Shown here: piece by piece, positions 33,436 through 42,117 of the stretch | Numbering within the stretch: the first letter of the stretch is position 1 | How the letters are laid out: every line of letters begins with the position of its first letter | Assembly (NCBI GenBank): GCA_964542755.1 | Contig: CAZIWL010000003.1 | Coordinates: 36,478-100,477, forward strand | DNA length: 64,000 nt | Reading direction: 5' to 3' | DNA from: SKLM01 sp964542755 | GTDB lineage: Bacteria > Chloroflexota > Anaerolineae > B4-G1 | The notes under the pieces: generated by a model | The model's database searches: none | What the model was told of the DNA's origin: nothing | What the model saw: the letters and a program-made list of their open reading frames with translations, nothing else | Made by a program: the position numbers and the translations under genes

Positions 33436-36400
33436 CTAGCGCCTCAGGTCAAGCAGCCCCATGCCGATCCGGGGCGGCCGCGTCTTTTCCTCGTCCTTGC
33501 CGAACCGGAGCACGTCTCCGTCGCGCGTGATCGCCTCGATGCCCAGCCCCAGGCTCTGCATCTCCTTCACCAGGACCTTGAAGGATGCAGGCACGCCCAC
33601 CTCTTTGACCGCCTCTCCCTTCACGATCGACTCGTAGACCTCCACACGCCCCTGCACGTCATCCGACTTCACTGTGAGCATCTCCTGCAGGGAGTGAGCC
33701 GCGCCGTACGCCTCCAGCGCCCAGACCTCCATCTCCCCGAAGCGCTGGCCGCCAAAGCGAGCCTTGCCGCCCAGCGGCTGCTGCGTGACCAGGCTGTACG
33801 GACCTGTCGACCGCGCGTGCGCCTTATCCTCAACCAAGTGGTGGAGCTTCAGGATCGGCCGGAAACCCACCGTCACGGGTCGCTCGAAAGGTTCTCCAGA
33901 CTTCCCATCGTAGAGGGTCATCTTCCCCAGGATGGGTACCGGCTCACCGAACTCCAAGCTCACGTCGCCCGCCAGCCGTTCGACTTCTTCAGCCTCTAGA
34001 TCCGATGTGTCTCGGCCGTGATCCTGGAGCCAAGTCCTCAGGCACGCCATCCGTACCCGTTCGTCGGCGGCCTCCCTGTCGCGCGTCGACCGGCCATCGT
34101 CCTCAAAGACCAGCAGTGCATCGGGATCGTGCCCTTGTTCCATCAGCCATTCGCGAAGCACCGCGCGCCGAGCATAGACTTCGTCCCGCAGCACCAGGTC
34201 TAAGTCGTAGTCGCCATCCTCCAACCACCCCAACACGTACAAGAGCCGGGCCTCGCCCTCGGATTCCAGCGATTCCAGGGGATAGTCCTGCGCCTTCAGC
34301 CACGCCCACGCGCGCTCCGTGATCTCGCCCCAGGCTCGATCCACAAGCCAGGCACGCGCAAGATCCGCCTCGATCTGCGTCTCCGTGGCCCCGTCAAAGG
34401 CAGGAGACACGGCGCGGAAGCCCAACCGTGAGGCAGCCCAGCCCAGGTGCGTCTCCATGATCTGCCCGATGTTCATACGACCGGGCACACCCAGCGGATT
34501 CAACAAGATGTCGATCGGCGTCCCATCGGCCAAGAACGGCATGTCCTCCACCGGAACCACCTTGGAGACGACACCCTTGTTGCCGTGGCGCCCTGCCATC
34601 TTGTCGCCCTCAGTCAACTTCCGCAACTGAGCCACGTTGACACGCACCCGCTTCTCAACGCCAGTCGGGAGATCGCGGTGCTCCTCTCGGTCGAAAGCTC
34701 GGACGTCGACCACCGTCCCCCGCTCGCCGTGCGGCATGCGCAAGCTCGAGTCCTTCACATCCCGAGCCTTCTCCCCAAAGATGGCCCGGAGAAGCTTCTC
34801 CTCGGGGCTCAACTCCTTTTCTCCCTTGGGGGTGATCTTGCCCACCAGGATGTCCAATGGACCCACCTCAGCGCCAACGCGAATCACGCCCTCCTCATCC
34901 AGATCCTTCAAGGCCGTATCCCCGACGTGGGGGATGTCCCGCGTGATCTCCTCAGGCCCCAACTTCGTGTTTCGGGCCTCGATCTCATGCTCCTCAATGT
35001 GGATGGACGTGAATTTATCGTCGTGCACCAGTCGTTCGCTGATCAGAATCGCGTCCTCGTAGTTGCCGCCCTCCCACGAGATGAACGCACAGAGCACGTT
35101 CTGCCCCATACCGAGCACGCCCTCGTCGGTGGACGAGCTGTCGGCCAGGACGTCCCCTCTACTCACCCGCTGACCTTTGTAGACAGCTGGGCGCTGGTTG
35201 ATGCACGAACTCTGGTTCGAGCGCTCGAATTTCCGCAGGGAATAGGTCTTCAGCCCATCGGCGTGACGAACGATGACTCTCCGACCTGTCACGCTCACGA
35301 CCTCGCCCTCCCCCTCGCTGAGCACCACCTGCCCCGAATCTCGAGCCGCCGGGCCCTCCACCCCAGTCCCTACGATAGGGGCCTCCGGTGTCAGAAGCGG
35401 GACCGCCTGCCGCTGCATGTTCGAGCCCATCAGGGCGCGGTTCGCATCATCGTGCTCCAGGAAGGGGATCAAAGCTGCCGAGACGCCGACGACCTGGTTC
35501 GGAGCCACGTCTAGATAGTCGACCTTGCCAGGTGAGACCGTCAGGAAGTCACCAGCGTGGCGCACGGTGACTCGCTCGTCCACAAAATGCCCCGCATCAT
35601 CCAACGAGACGTGCGCCTGAGCGACCATGCAGCGATCTTCGCGGTCCGCCGAAAGGAACTCGACCTGATCGGTGACCACCGGCTCAACAGAAACTTGTTG
35701 GCGCAGGTCCAGAGCAGCGATCCGCTCTGCCAGCTCGGAGCCAAGCTCGGTACCCGCCTCAGCGACGACCTCGCCGCTGTCGCGATCGGTCACATCCTCC
35801 CGCAGCGTATGGCCGGTCAACGCCTCCACGGTGGGGTCTACCCTGCGAATCACCTTTCGGTACGGGGTCTCGATGAATCCAAACGGGTTGATTCGGGCAT
35901 GCGTCGCCAGCCGAACGATGAGTCCAATGTTCGGACCCTCCGGCGTCTCCACCGGGCAGACACGGCCATAGTGGGTATAGTGGACGTCACGCACCTCAAA
36001 CCCCGCATACTCACGCTTCAAACCTCCGGGGCCCAGCGCTGAGAGCGTCCGTTTGTGCGTCAGCTCCGCCAATGGATTCGTCTGCTCCATGAACTGGGAC
36101 AGGCGACTGGAGCCAAAGAACTGCCGAATGGCGGCGACGAAGGGGCGTATGTTAATCAGATTAACCGGCGTCATCGATTCGGAGTCACGGCTCGACATCC
36201 GGTCGACAACAATCCGCTCCATGCGGCGCAGCCCAACGCGGAGTTTGTTCTGAACCAACTCGCCCACCGTCTTGATCCGGCGGTTGCCCAGGTGGTCGAT
36301 GTCGTCCGCATCCTCGACACCGTTATTGATACGAATCATATGTCCCACGATGGCCACCAGGTCTTTCTTCGTGACCATGCGATGGTCGAGGTCCACGTCA

Positions 36401-37329
36401 AAATCGAGCCGCTGATTCAGCTTGTACCGCCCGACCCGCTTCAAATCATACCGCCGCGGATCGAAGAGCTGCTCCTCCAGATACTCACGAGCATTGTCCA
36501 TCGTGGCAGGATCACCGGGCCGCATGCGTCGATAGAACTCCAGGAGCGCCTCATCGGCGATCGAGCCCTCATTCTTCGGCGTCCATTCAGGTTCCTGCCT
36601 GAAGGTCGCCGGGATGTATTCATGATTGGGGTTACTGTCCGAGTCCTCAAAGAGTTTCAGAAGGGTGTCGTCACTGCCATCGCCCAGGATGTCGTCACCC
36701 GTTCCGTCGTCGACCGCAGCAAGAGCGCGCAGCAGGATCGTGACCGGGAGGATGCGCTTCCGATTGAACCGGACTGTCAGATAGCCCGTCTTACGCGAGC
36801 CGAACTCCAGCCAGGCGCCCCGGTCGGGAATCAGCTTCGCGGTGCAGAGCCGTAGACCAGTCGAGTGGTCCTCCTCCAGGTCAAAATAGACCCCGGGCGA
36901 GCGAATCAGCTGACTGACCACCACCCGTTCCGTGCCGTTGATGATGAACGTGCCGTTGTCCGTCATCAAGGGAAAATCCCCGAAGAAGACCTCCGACTGG
37001 ATGATCTCACCCGTTTCCCGATTGCTCAAGGCCACGTCGACATACAGCGGCGCAGCGAACGTGATGTCTCGCACAATGCACTGCTGCCTGGAGTACCGCG
37101 GTTCCTGGAAACGATAGTGAAGATCGAATTGAGCCTCCCGTGCAGCCGTACCCGGCAGGTACATCTTCAGATTGCCGTTGTAACTCTCAATGGGGGAAAT
37201 CTCATCGAAAAGCTGAGCCAGACCCTCTTCCTGAAGCCAGTTGAAGAACTTGAACTGGATCTGAAGCAGCGGTGGCAGTGCCTTTGCGTCGGATATTCTC
37301 GCATAGGACTTACTCGCCGTATAGGACAT
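33436..37329 (-). CDS. rpoB: RNA polymerase beta subunit
   Basis: Protein of 1297 residues, longer than most. Conserved blocks include GTFIINGTERVVVSQLIRSP, the rifampicin region FFGSSRLSQFMEQTNPLAELT with HKRTLSALGPGGL, GDKMAGRHGNKGVVSK, and RFGEMEVWALEAYGAAHSLQ. Between the block ending FDGATETQIEADLARAW and the block beginning GKMTLYDGKSG an insertion of about 140 residues (about 995-1134) carries repeated WL..G.D...L units. The gene has its own promoter. rpoC, its near-universal downstream neighbour, is not here; rpsL follows instead. Confidence 0.97.
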   Translation of the reverse strand: MSYTASKSYARISDAKALPPLLQIQFKFFNWLQEEGLAQLFDEISPIESYNGNLKMYLPGTAAREAQFDLHYRFQEPRYSRQQCIVRDITFAAPLYVDVALSNRETGEIIQSEVFFGDFPLMTDNGTFIINGTERVVVSQLIRSPGVYFDLEEDHSTGLRLCTAKLIPDRGAWLEFGSRKTGYLTVRFNRKRILPVTILLRALAAVDDGTGDDILGDGSDDTLLKLFEDSDSNPNHEYIPATFRQEPEWTPKNEGSIADEALLEFYRRMRPGDPATMDNAREYLEEQLFDPRRYDLKRVGRYKLNQRLDFDVDLDHRMVTKKDLVAIVGHMIRINNGVEDADDIDHLGNRRIKTVGELVQNKLRVGLRRMERIVVDRMSSRDSESMTPVNLINIRPFVAAIRQFFGSSRLSQFMEQTNPLAELTHKRTLSALGPGGLKREYAGFEVRDVHYTHYGRVCPVETPEGPNIGLIVRLATHARINPFGFIETPYRKVIRRVDPTVEALTGHTLREDVTDRDSGEVVAEAGTELGSELAERIAALDLRQQVSVEPVVTDQVEFLSADREDRCMVAQAHVSLDDAGHFVDERVTVRHAGDFLTVSPGKVDYLDVAPNQVVGVSAALIPFLEHDDANRALMGSNMQRQAVPLLTPEAPIVGTGVEGPAARDSGQVVLSEGEGEVVSVTGRRVIVRHADGLKTYSLRKFERSNQSSCINQRPAVYKGQRVSRGDVLADSSSTDEGVLGMGQNVLCAFISWEGGNYEDAILISERLVHDDKFTSIHIEEHEIEARNTKLGPEEITRDIPHVGDTALKDLDEEGVIRVGAEVGPLDILVGKITPKGEKELSPEEKLLRAIFGEKARDVKDSSLRMPHGERGTVVDVRAFDREEHRDLPTGVEKRVRVNVAQLRKLTEGDKMAGRHGNKGVVSKVVPVEDMPFLADGTPIDILLNPLGVPGRMNIGQIMETHLGWAASRLGFRAVSPAFDGATETQIEADLARAWLVDRAWGEITERAWAWLKAQDYPLESLESEGEARLLYVLGWLEDGDYDLDLVLRDEVYARRAVLREWLMEQGHDPDALLVFEDDGRSTRDREAADERVRMACLRTWLQDHGRDTSDLEAEEVERLAGDVSLEFGEPVPILGKMTLYDGKSGEPFERPVTVGFRPILKLHHLVEDKAHARSTGPYSLVTQQPLGGKARFGGQRFGEMEVWALEAYGAAHSLQEMLTVKSDDVQGRVEVYESIVKGEAVKEVGVPASFKVLVKEMQSLGLGIEAITRDGDVLRFGKDEEKTRPPRIGMGLLDLRR

Positions 37330-37381
37330 TCTTTAACCTATTCCTCCCCGAGGTATCATAGATCTAAAACGCAGACTCTTT

Positions 37382-37409
37382 ATTATAGCAAGGACGAGCG
37401 CATTGTCAA
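37382..37409 (-). promoter_or_regulatory. Promoter of rpoB
   Basis: A consensus TTGACA (37409-37404), a 16-base spacer, and a consensus TATAAT (37387-37382) preceded by TGC as an extended -10. It gives a leader of about 45 bases. This is the strongest promoter in the window by sequence. Confidence 0.85.
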
Positions 37410-37760
37410 ACGAGGGCACGCAAGCCCTGCCCTTCCCAACTCAAATCAACGCGCCCGGCAACCCACTGGCAACTCGTTTCCTCCCACGGTTGCCGCCCAC
37501 ACAATGTGCAAAGTGTCACGCTCTCCGGGTATCATCAGTCACTGGTCGGGAGCCCCCCGTCGGGTATCATGGGTGGCGAGGTAAGTGGCTGACAAAATCA
37601 GTGCACGACACCTCTCCTCCTTTCCTTGGCGGTAGACCCCCTGGTTCTCCAGGGGGTCTGCCTTTTCATGGGCCCGAACTCTGCCCGCCTCCAACAAGCC
37701 GCCCCCTCTTCCTGCGGTTCACCGGGCTCCAGCCGCTGGCCCCTCTCATTCTGATGACCC
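37410..37760. other. Long leader/intergenic region upstream of rpoB
   Basis: About 350 bases between the rpoB promoter and the GNAT gene stop. No coding frame was recognised. It holds a plus-strand terminator-like hairpin (annotated separately) and two copies of GGTATCAT (37528-37535 and 37563-37570); a third lies between promoter and rpoB at 37352-37359. Confidence 0.4.
37634..37666 (+). terminator. Plus-strand intrinsic terminator
   Basis: An eleven-base-pair perfect stem AGACCCCCTGG/CCAGGGGGTCT with a TTCT loop is followed by GCC and four T. The minus direction lacks a T-run. No plus-strand gene is seen upstream, so either a small RNA exists or the hairpin serves as a weak bidirectional end for the minus-strand GNAT gene. 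Confidence 0.55.
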
Positions 37761-38780
37761 TCAGTGAACCGTGTGAACCGAGACTCTGCGCTTCAAGTCT
37801 CGCTTCATCTGGATCAGAACGCGCACCTCACGAAAACCCTCTCCCCGCAGGGCGGCCAAGACGGAATCCTCCGAATCGGGGACCGCGCTCGCTATCAACC
37901 GTTCCGATCCTGCAAACGTCAACAGCCCCCGTCTCACCAGCGCCGTCGCAAGTCCCTCCTTCGCCGATGGCGTCAGGAGAGCCTCCAACCGGCAAGGGAG
38001 CCCACTAGCCCTTTTCACTGCCCGCACGGCACCTCTGAGCTGGTCGTCCCCTGGGACCACCCACCAGACTTCATCCTCGCACCGAAGCCAGTGGTCAATC
38101 CTCCGAGCCCAGCCTGGTCGGTAATCATCAGCCATCGTCTCGAGCAATGGACGTTGCTCCTCCGGGATGACCTGCTCCACGAGCCGGACCAGTGCGTCCG
38201 CATCCTGTCGGCCCCCTCTTCGCATCACGGCGTGGTCCTGACGCAGCCCCCTTCGACTCGAAGCGCCTCGAACCGAGGCGCCCTCCCGGATCAGGTGATG
38301 CGTTCTACCCACCTCACGAAACGAGAGCCCCTCGTACATGGACCGCGCCACGTCGTTGTCCGCCCGCACCTCCAACCCAACCCACCCCGCCCCGCGCCGA
38401 GACACCGCTTTGATCACCCGCCTCATCAGCGCCCCGCCGATACCCTGTCCTCGATAGTCTGGATGCACCACCACATTCCCGATCAAATACCCGCCACCAT
38501 CCCGGGAGCGTCGCACCGATACATTGCCTACAATCTCCCCGTGAGAGACCCAGACCAACCCCGGCGCCATAGCCGCCTTGCCCAGAAGCGCCCACAACCC
38601 CTGCATCAGCGGTCCGCTCGTCGCGAATCGTCGCATTCGCTCCAGCGTCGCCCGCCCGGCGGGGTCCAGCCGATCCCCGAAAGCAAGGCCGATCAAGTCC
38701 ACCACGTCCTCAAGATCACGAAATGGATCGAGAGCCCGGATGCCCCCCTCGGGGGTCCTCCGTTCACCACGACTGCTCAA
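37761..38780 (-). CDS. GNAT family N-acetyltransferase, tandem GNAT domains
   Basis: Protein of 339 residues. The first domain (about 14-165) has the acetyl-CoA-binding motif A, VVHPDYRGQGIGGALMRRVI, and a late SMYEGLSFREVGRTHHL. The second (about 190-330) has the same outline but a weak motif A, LTPSAKEGLATALVRRGL, and ends EDSVLAALRGEGFREVR. Acetyl transfer is likely by domain one; domain two may bind substrate. The start codon is TTG with CGAGG eight bases before; no better in-frame start precedes the domain. The substrate is unknown. Confidence 0.82.
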   Translation of the reverse strand: MSSRGERRTPEGGIRALDPFRDLEDVVDLIGLAFGDRLDPAGRATLERMRRFATSGPLMQGLWALLGKAAMAPGLVWVSHGEIVGNVSVRRSRDGGGYLIGNVVVHPDYRGQGIGGALMRRVIKAVSRRGAGWVGLEVRADNDVARSMYEGLSFREVGRTHHLIREGASVRGASSRRGLRQDHAVMRRGGRQDADALVRLVEQVIPEEQRPLLETMADDYRPGWARRIDHWLRCEDEVWWVVPGDDQLRGAVRAVKRASGLPCRLEALLTPSAKEGLATALVRRGLLTFAGSERLIASAVPDSEDSVLAALRGEGFREVRVLIQMKRDLKRRVSVHTVH

Positions 38781-38878
38781 ACCTCAGACCTCGCCGATCA
38801 ATCCAGCACTTCATACCTGGCTCAACCGTCTTCACGGTGTGGGATAGAGTTCAGGAATCCCCACACCGGGCAGCAAGC

Positions 38879-39121
38879 TCACGCCACCCTGGGCCCGGAC
38901 GGCCCCCTGGTCACCGCCCAGCGGAGCGAGGCCAGATCAAGTCGCAACTCGAATACGCTACCGCCCGCGGCCATGATGTTCCAGCATCGTTCCGCATCCT
39001 CCGTCCAGCGTCGCCCGACCCCCTCTACGTCCAGCCAGGTTCCCTGCCACGTGAACCGTCGCGGTTCGATCCGCCCATCCTCACCAAACACCGCCTCGAC
39101 TGCCGCTGCCCGTCCTTTCAA
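38879..39121 (-). CDS. Small protein similar to DUF6504
   Basis: An 80-residue protein from a TTG start that overlaps the cinA stop (TTGA), with GGAGG seven bases before it. It contains GRIEPRRFTWQGTWLDVEGV followed by RCWNI and ELRLDLASLRWAV, the compact beta pattern I associate with DUF6504 proteins (RRF.W.G....V). Function is unknown. Coupling to cinA suggests shared expression rather than a shared reaction. The family call is from memory and moderate. Confidence 0.65.
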   Translation of the reverse strand: MKGRAAAVEAVFGEDGRIEPRRFTWQGTWLDVEGVGRRWTEDAERCWNIMAAGGSVFELRLDLASLRWAVTRGPSGPRVA

Positions 39122-39621
39122 AGGGATCCCTCCAGGTACCGACGCAGCATATCCAGGGCAGCTTCCGCCGATGCCGCCTTGTTCTCCCAGCGGTCGCCTT
39201 CGAAGACCTCCGATTCCACCCACACACCATCCCCAGCGACGAGTCCCAAGTAGACCAGACCGACCGGCTTCTCGGGGGTGCCCCCCGAGGGTCCGGCAAT
39301 TCCCGTCGCCGATATCCCAATGTCGGCTCCTACGACCTGGCGCACACCCTCGGCCATCTCCCGGGCGGTCGGTGCGCTTACGGCTCCGTGCTTATCGAGG
39401 GTCTCCCGGGAAACGGAAAGCAGCGTCTCCTTCACATCATAAGCATACGCCGTAATCGAGCCGCGGAAATACCGTGAGCTTCCGGGCACTTCCGTGATAC
39501 GATGGCCAATCAACCCCCCCGTACACGATTCCGCCACAGCAAGTGTGAGCTCCTGGTCCCTCAGGAGTCGCCCGATGATAGCTTCGAGGACGACTTCGAC
39601 ACCGTCTGGGCGTCGTGACAT
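39118..39621 (-). CDS. CinA C-terminal-type nicotinamide-nucleotide amidase
   Basis: Protein of 167 residues, the stand-alone amidase form without the N-terminal MoaB-like domain. It has LTLAVAESCTGGLIGHRITE with the catalytic serine, SSRYFRGSITAYAYDVK, and ATGIAGPSGGTPEKPVGLVY. It converts nicotinamide mononucleotide to nicotinate mononucleotide, a recycling step in NAD metabolism. The ATG has GGGAGG seven bases upstream and was chosen over a frame that runs back through the tRNA terminator. Confidence 0.93.
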   Translation of the reverse strand: MSRRPDGVEVVLEAIIGRLLRDQELTLAVAESCTGGLIGHRITEVPGSSRYFRGSITAYAYDVKETLLSVSRETLDKHGAVSAPTAREMAEGVRQVVGADIGISATGIAGPSGGTPEKPVGLVYLGLVAGDGVWVESEVFEGDRWENKAASAEAALDMLRRYLEGSL

Positions 39622-39680
39622 CAGCCCACCTCCCCCGTGTTCGCGCACGACAGCGTGTTCGGCCGCGCTATGGCCCACAA

Positions 39681-39706
39681 AACAAAACCCCACCAGAGTG
39701 GTGGGG
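39681..39706 (-). terminator. Terminator of tRNA-Glu
   Basis: Read leftward, CCCCACCA-CTC-TGGTGGGG is followed by TTTTGTT. It is a textbook intrinsic terminator about 100 bases after the tRNA, and it separates the tRNA from cinA. Confidence 0.85.
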
Positions 39707-39804
39707 GAGTGTCTCTACATGGCACAACCCGCTGGCTCCATCCGGCCCCACATTGACAACCAACGCTCTCACTGCAACGTGGGTACCGCCAAGCTTATGG
39801 GAAG

Positions 39805-39878
39805 TACCCCCAAGGGGATTCGAACCCCTGTCGCGGGCTTGAAAGGCCCGTGTCCTAACCAGGCTAGACGATGGGGGC
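39805..39878 (-). tRNA. tRNA-Glu, anticodon TTC
   Basis: Read leftward the acceptor arm GCCCCCA pairs with TGGGGGT (G-T at the end). The anticodon stem CGGGC/GCCCG holds the loop CTTTCAA with anticodon TTC, which reads GAA and GAG. The T arm AGGGG-TTCGAAT-CCCCT is canonical and the discriminator base is A. No CCA is encoded. It has its own promoter and terminator. Confidence 0.96.
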
Positions 39879-39889
39879 GCCTGCAACGA

Positions 39890-39917
39890 ATTCTACCACA
39901 AAGAAGACAGCCGTCAA
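39890..39917 (-). promoter_or_regulatory. Promoter of tRNA-Glu
   Basis: TTGACG (39917-39912), a 16-base spacer, TAGAAT (39895-39890) preceded by TGG. Fourteen bases, CTTTGTGGTAGAAT, are identical with the rpsL promoter. Confidence 0.8.
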
Positions 39918-40377
39918 GCACCAAAGGAGCACGGTCTGCACGAACGAGTTGTCGTCCCGACCGGTGCGATGCACCTTCCAGGTGCACGGCACCTCACGAG
40001 CGTGTGCTTGCCTCGTATGCCATGCACAACAGTTCAGTACACGGGCGCCAACGGTCTCCAACCGGCGACCATCTACGCGACAAGTCGTTAGCGAACCCAG
40101 GAGCACGCGCGCGTCAGGAAGCAAGCTCGCCGCGTCGCTCTTGTCCGGCCCTCGCTCGCCCCAGCAGAGGAATCCCGGCAAGTTGACCACCGAGAAACGA
40201 AGCGACCACAGCCGCCAGCCCGCTGCGCGGCACCCTGGTTCTCCGGCCGCTGCCGACACCATTCGGGAGCTTGATTGATGGCGGTGTCGGTGCTCCATCG
40301 GACAATCCGTCGGAACTCGCCCAAGGCAAGCTCCGATCAGCCGATTATGATGACGCAGGGCAACCCGACGGCCCCTT
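39918..40377. other. Intergenic region, nothing recognised
   Basis: About 460 bases between the tRNA-Glu promoter and the globin-like gene. Long open frames exist on both strands, but none has a ribosome site, codon pattern or motif supporting a gene. Confidence 0.35.
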
Positions 40378-40968
40378 TCATGGCCGCCTGCCCCTTCCTC
40401 GCTCCTGCTCCCAGGTCTCAGCGAGGCCCTCGTAAAGGCTGGGACTGAATCCCGTGATGGACAGGAAACGATCCAGCAGCGCCTGTTCCATCTCGCTGTC
40501 TCGAAACTCCACATAACCCGCGTGGACCAGGCCTCGGTCGTAGCTCAACGCCTTCTGCAAGGCGCCCAGCATAAGAGAGAGCTGATCGGCGCCGCCGTCC
40601 AGGTTCTTGCTGATCAGTGCCAGAAGCCGCCCGTGCGCCATGGCCTCCAGAAGCATGACCTCCTCAAAACAGACGTCAATACGCGCCAATCGACGCCCTA
40701 GATCCCGACGCCGCTCTTGACGCTCCACGTCGTCGTACGCCGGAGCCAGCACGCCCAACAGCCATTCCTCAACCAGAGCGTGAAGTCGCCCGGTGAATCG
40801 CCCATTCCTCAAGAGCCGAGGGACGCCGTCAAGTTGTGTCACGCCTTCGACGAGCAAGTCCACCAGCTCGTCCTTCTCGGGCGCCAGCCACTCCCAAAGA
40901 CTGGCGAGTCCTTCATCATCCCTCTCGTCCCATCCAATGCACGATTTGGCCCTATCAGCCCAGCTCAT
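40378..40968 (-). CDS. Protoglobin / globin-sensor fold protein lacking the heme histidine
   Basis: Protein of 196 residues, all helical. It follows the protoglobin pattern: an N-terminal helix (ASLWEWLAPEKDELVDLL), RFTGRLHALVEEWLLGVLAP, then RRRDLGRRLARIDVCFEEVM. In heme-binding members the last segment reads IG..H..I with the proximal histidine; here that position is Leu94. So it probably does not bind heme and may sense another ligand or act by protein contact, as in RsbR-type non-heme globins. No output domain is attached. GGAGGG precedes the ATG. The two-component genes lie upstream. Confidence 0.65.
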   Translation of the reverse strand: MSWADRAKSCIGWDERDDEGLASLWEWLAPEKDELVDLLVEGVTQLDGVPRLLRNGRFTGRLHALVEEWLLGVLAPAYDDVERQERRRDLGRRLARIDVCFEEVMLLEAMAHGRLLALISKNLDGGADQLSLMLGALQKALSYDRGLVHAGYVEFRDSEMEQALLDRFLSITGFSPSLYEGLAETWEQERGRGRRP

Positions 40969-41254
40969 CAGCCCTCCAACCGTCAGCCTCGTTGTGTCAT
41001 CTGGATTAACGCAGCGCCACAGGGCAATCCCGCACCTTGTCGTGGAGGGGCATCGGCCTGCGCGAGATCAACAACTCCGCCACTTAGGATACCACACCGT
41101 GGCCAGGATGGGCGTTTCGAAGGGATTACGAATACGTTACAGAGATGTTGGTCGGGGGAATTCGAGCAGGACGCCGGCACGCCGGTAGGGCATAGTCCGT
41201 GCAGTGCCTATGAGGAAACGCCCTCGGATCTTGAGTGACGAAAGCCTGCAAACA

Positions 41255-42094
41255 CTAACCCACGAGCTCTGGTTCTTCGTCCCCGCGCTGGCGATCCGAC
41301 GCGAACATGTAGCCAATCCCGCGCACATTGATCACGTACATGGGATCGGCCGCATCCGGCTCCAATTTCTTGCGCAGCCGTCGTATGTGCACGCGGATAA
41401 TGGCACGGGCTCCTTCTGTGTCCGCATCGTAACCCCTGGTGCGCCTGACCAGGTCCTCGGGGCTCCACACCTCGTCCGGAGCCTCCATCAGGCAGGAAAG
41501 CACCTTGAACTCTGTGGGCGTCAGATCCAGAGGTTCCCCCCGCCGCGTGGCTATGTGCTTCTGGAGGTCGACCACCACGTCTCGCACGCGGAGAAATCGA
41601 TCCGCGGTCTGGTCACTGATTGCCTCGACATCCTCCGGCTGCTCCATAGCGTCCAGGGCAGCCACCGTCTGCTTCAATTGCTCCACGAGCAGCAGCCGTC
41701 TCTGCTCCTGCTTGCGCTTGGAAAGCCCCTCCTGCACACTCTCGAGAATCCTGGGGATGGGACAGGGCTTCAGTAGATAATCGTGCGCGCCCTTGCGTAT
41801 CGCTTCGATCGCCGTCTCCATGGTTCCGAATGCCGTCAGCAGAACAACGATGGTATCCGATGAGGTCGCGTGAATGCGCTCGGCCACCTCCAACCCATCC
41901 ATGCCCGGCATCTTCAAATCCAGAATGACCAGGTCAAACGGCTCGCGCTTGTCCAAGAGGCTCATTGCTTCTTCTCCACTGGCCGCTGTATCAACCTCAT
42001 AGCCCTCCAGCCGCATAGCGTCCAGCAGCGAGACGCGGGTCACCGCCTCATCGTCCACGATCAAGATCCGCGCCGCTCGATTCTGGTTGAGCAC
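41255..42094 (-). CDS. Response regulator, receiver plus OmpR-like winged helix
   Basis: Protein of 279 residues. The receiver domain has acidic residues at the LIVDDE site, phosphoacceptor Asp59 in VILDLKMPGMDGLEV, Thr87 and Lys109 in DYLLKP. A helical, probably coiled-coil stretch (about 118-175) precedes a winged-helix DNA-binding domain with LTPTEFKVLSCL and HIRRLRKKLEPDAADPMYVI. GTG 42094 has GGAGGAGGG before it; a TTG overlapping the kinase stop would give nine more residues. It is the partner of the kinase 23 bases upstream. Confidence 0.9.
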   Translation of the reverse strand: MLNQNRAARILIVDDEAVTRVSLLDAMRLEGYEVDTAASGEEAMSLLDKREPFDLVILDLKMPGMDGLEVAERIHATSSDTIVVLLTAFGTMETAIEAIRKGAHDYLLKPCPIPRILESVQEGLSKRKQEQRRLLLVEQLKQTVAALDAMEQPEDVEAISDQTADRFLRVRDVVVDLQKHIATRRGEPLDLTPTEFKVLSCLMEAPDEVWSPEDLVRRTRGYDADTEGARAIIRVHIRRLRKKLEPDAADPMYVINVRGIGYMFASDRQRGDEEPELVG

Positions 42095-42117
42095 GATCCC
42101 TCCTCCCGCCAAACGCG

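Noticed and set aside
37764..39455. A 563-codon plus-strand open frame
   Set aside because: It runs antisense across the GNAT, DUF6504-like and cinA genes, is rich in Pro/Arg/His/Ser as expected of an antisense GC-rich frame, and crosses gene borders.
39864..40514. A 216-codon minus-strand frame overlapping the globin-like gene and tRNA-Glu
   Set aside because: It overlaps a certain tRNA and a better-supported gene in another frame.
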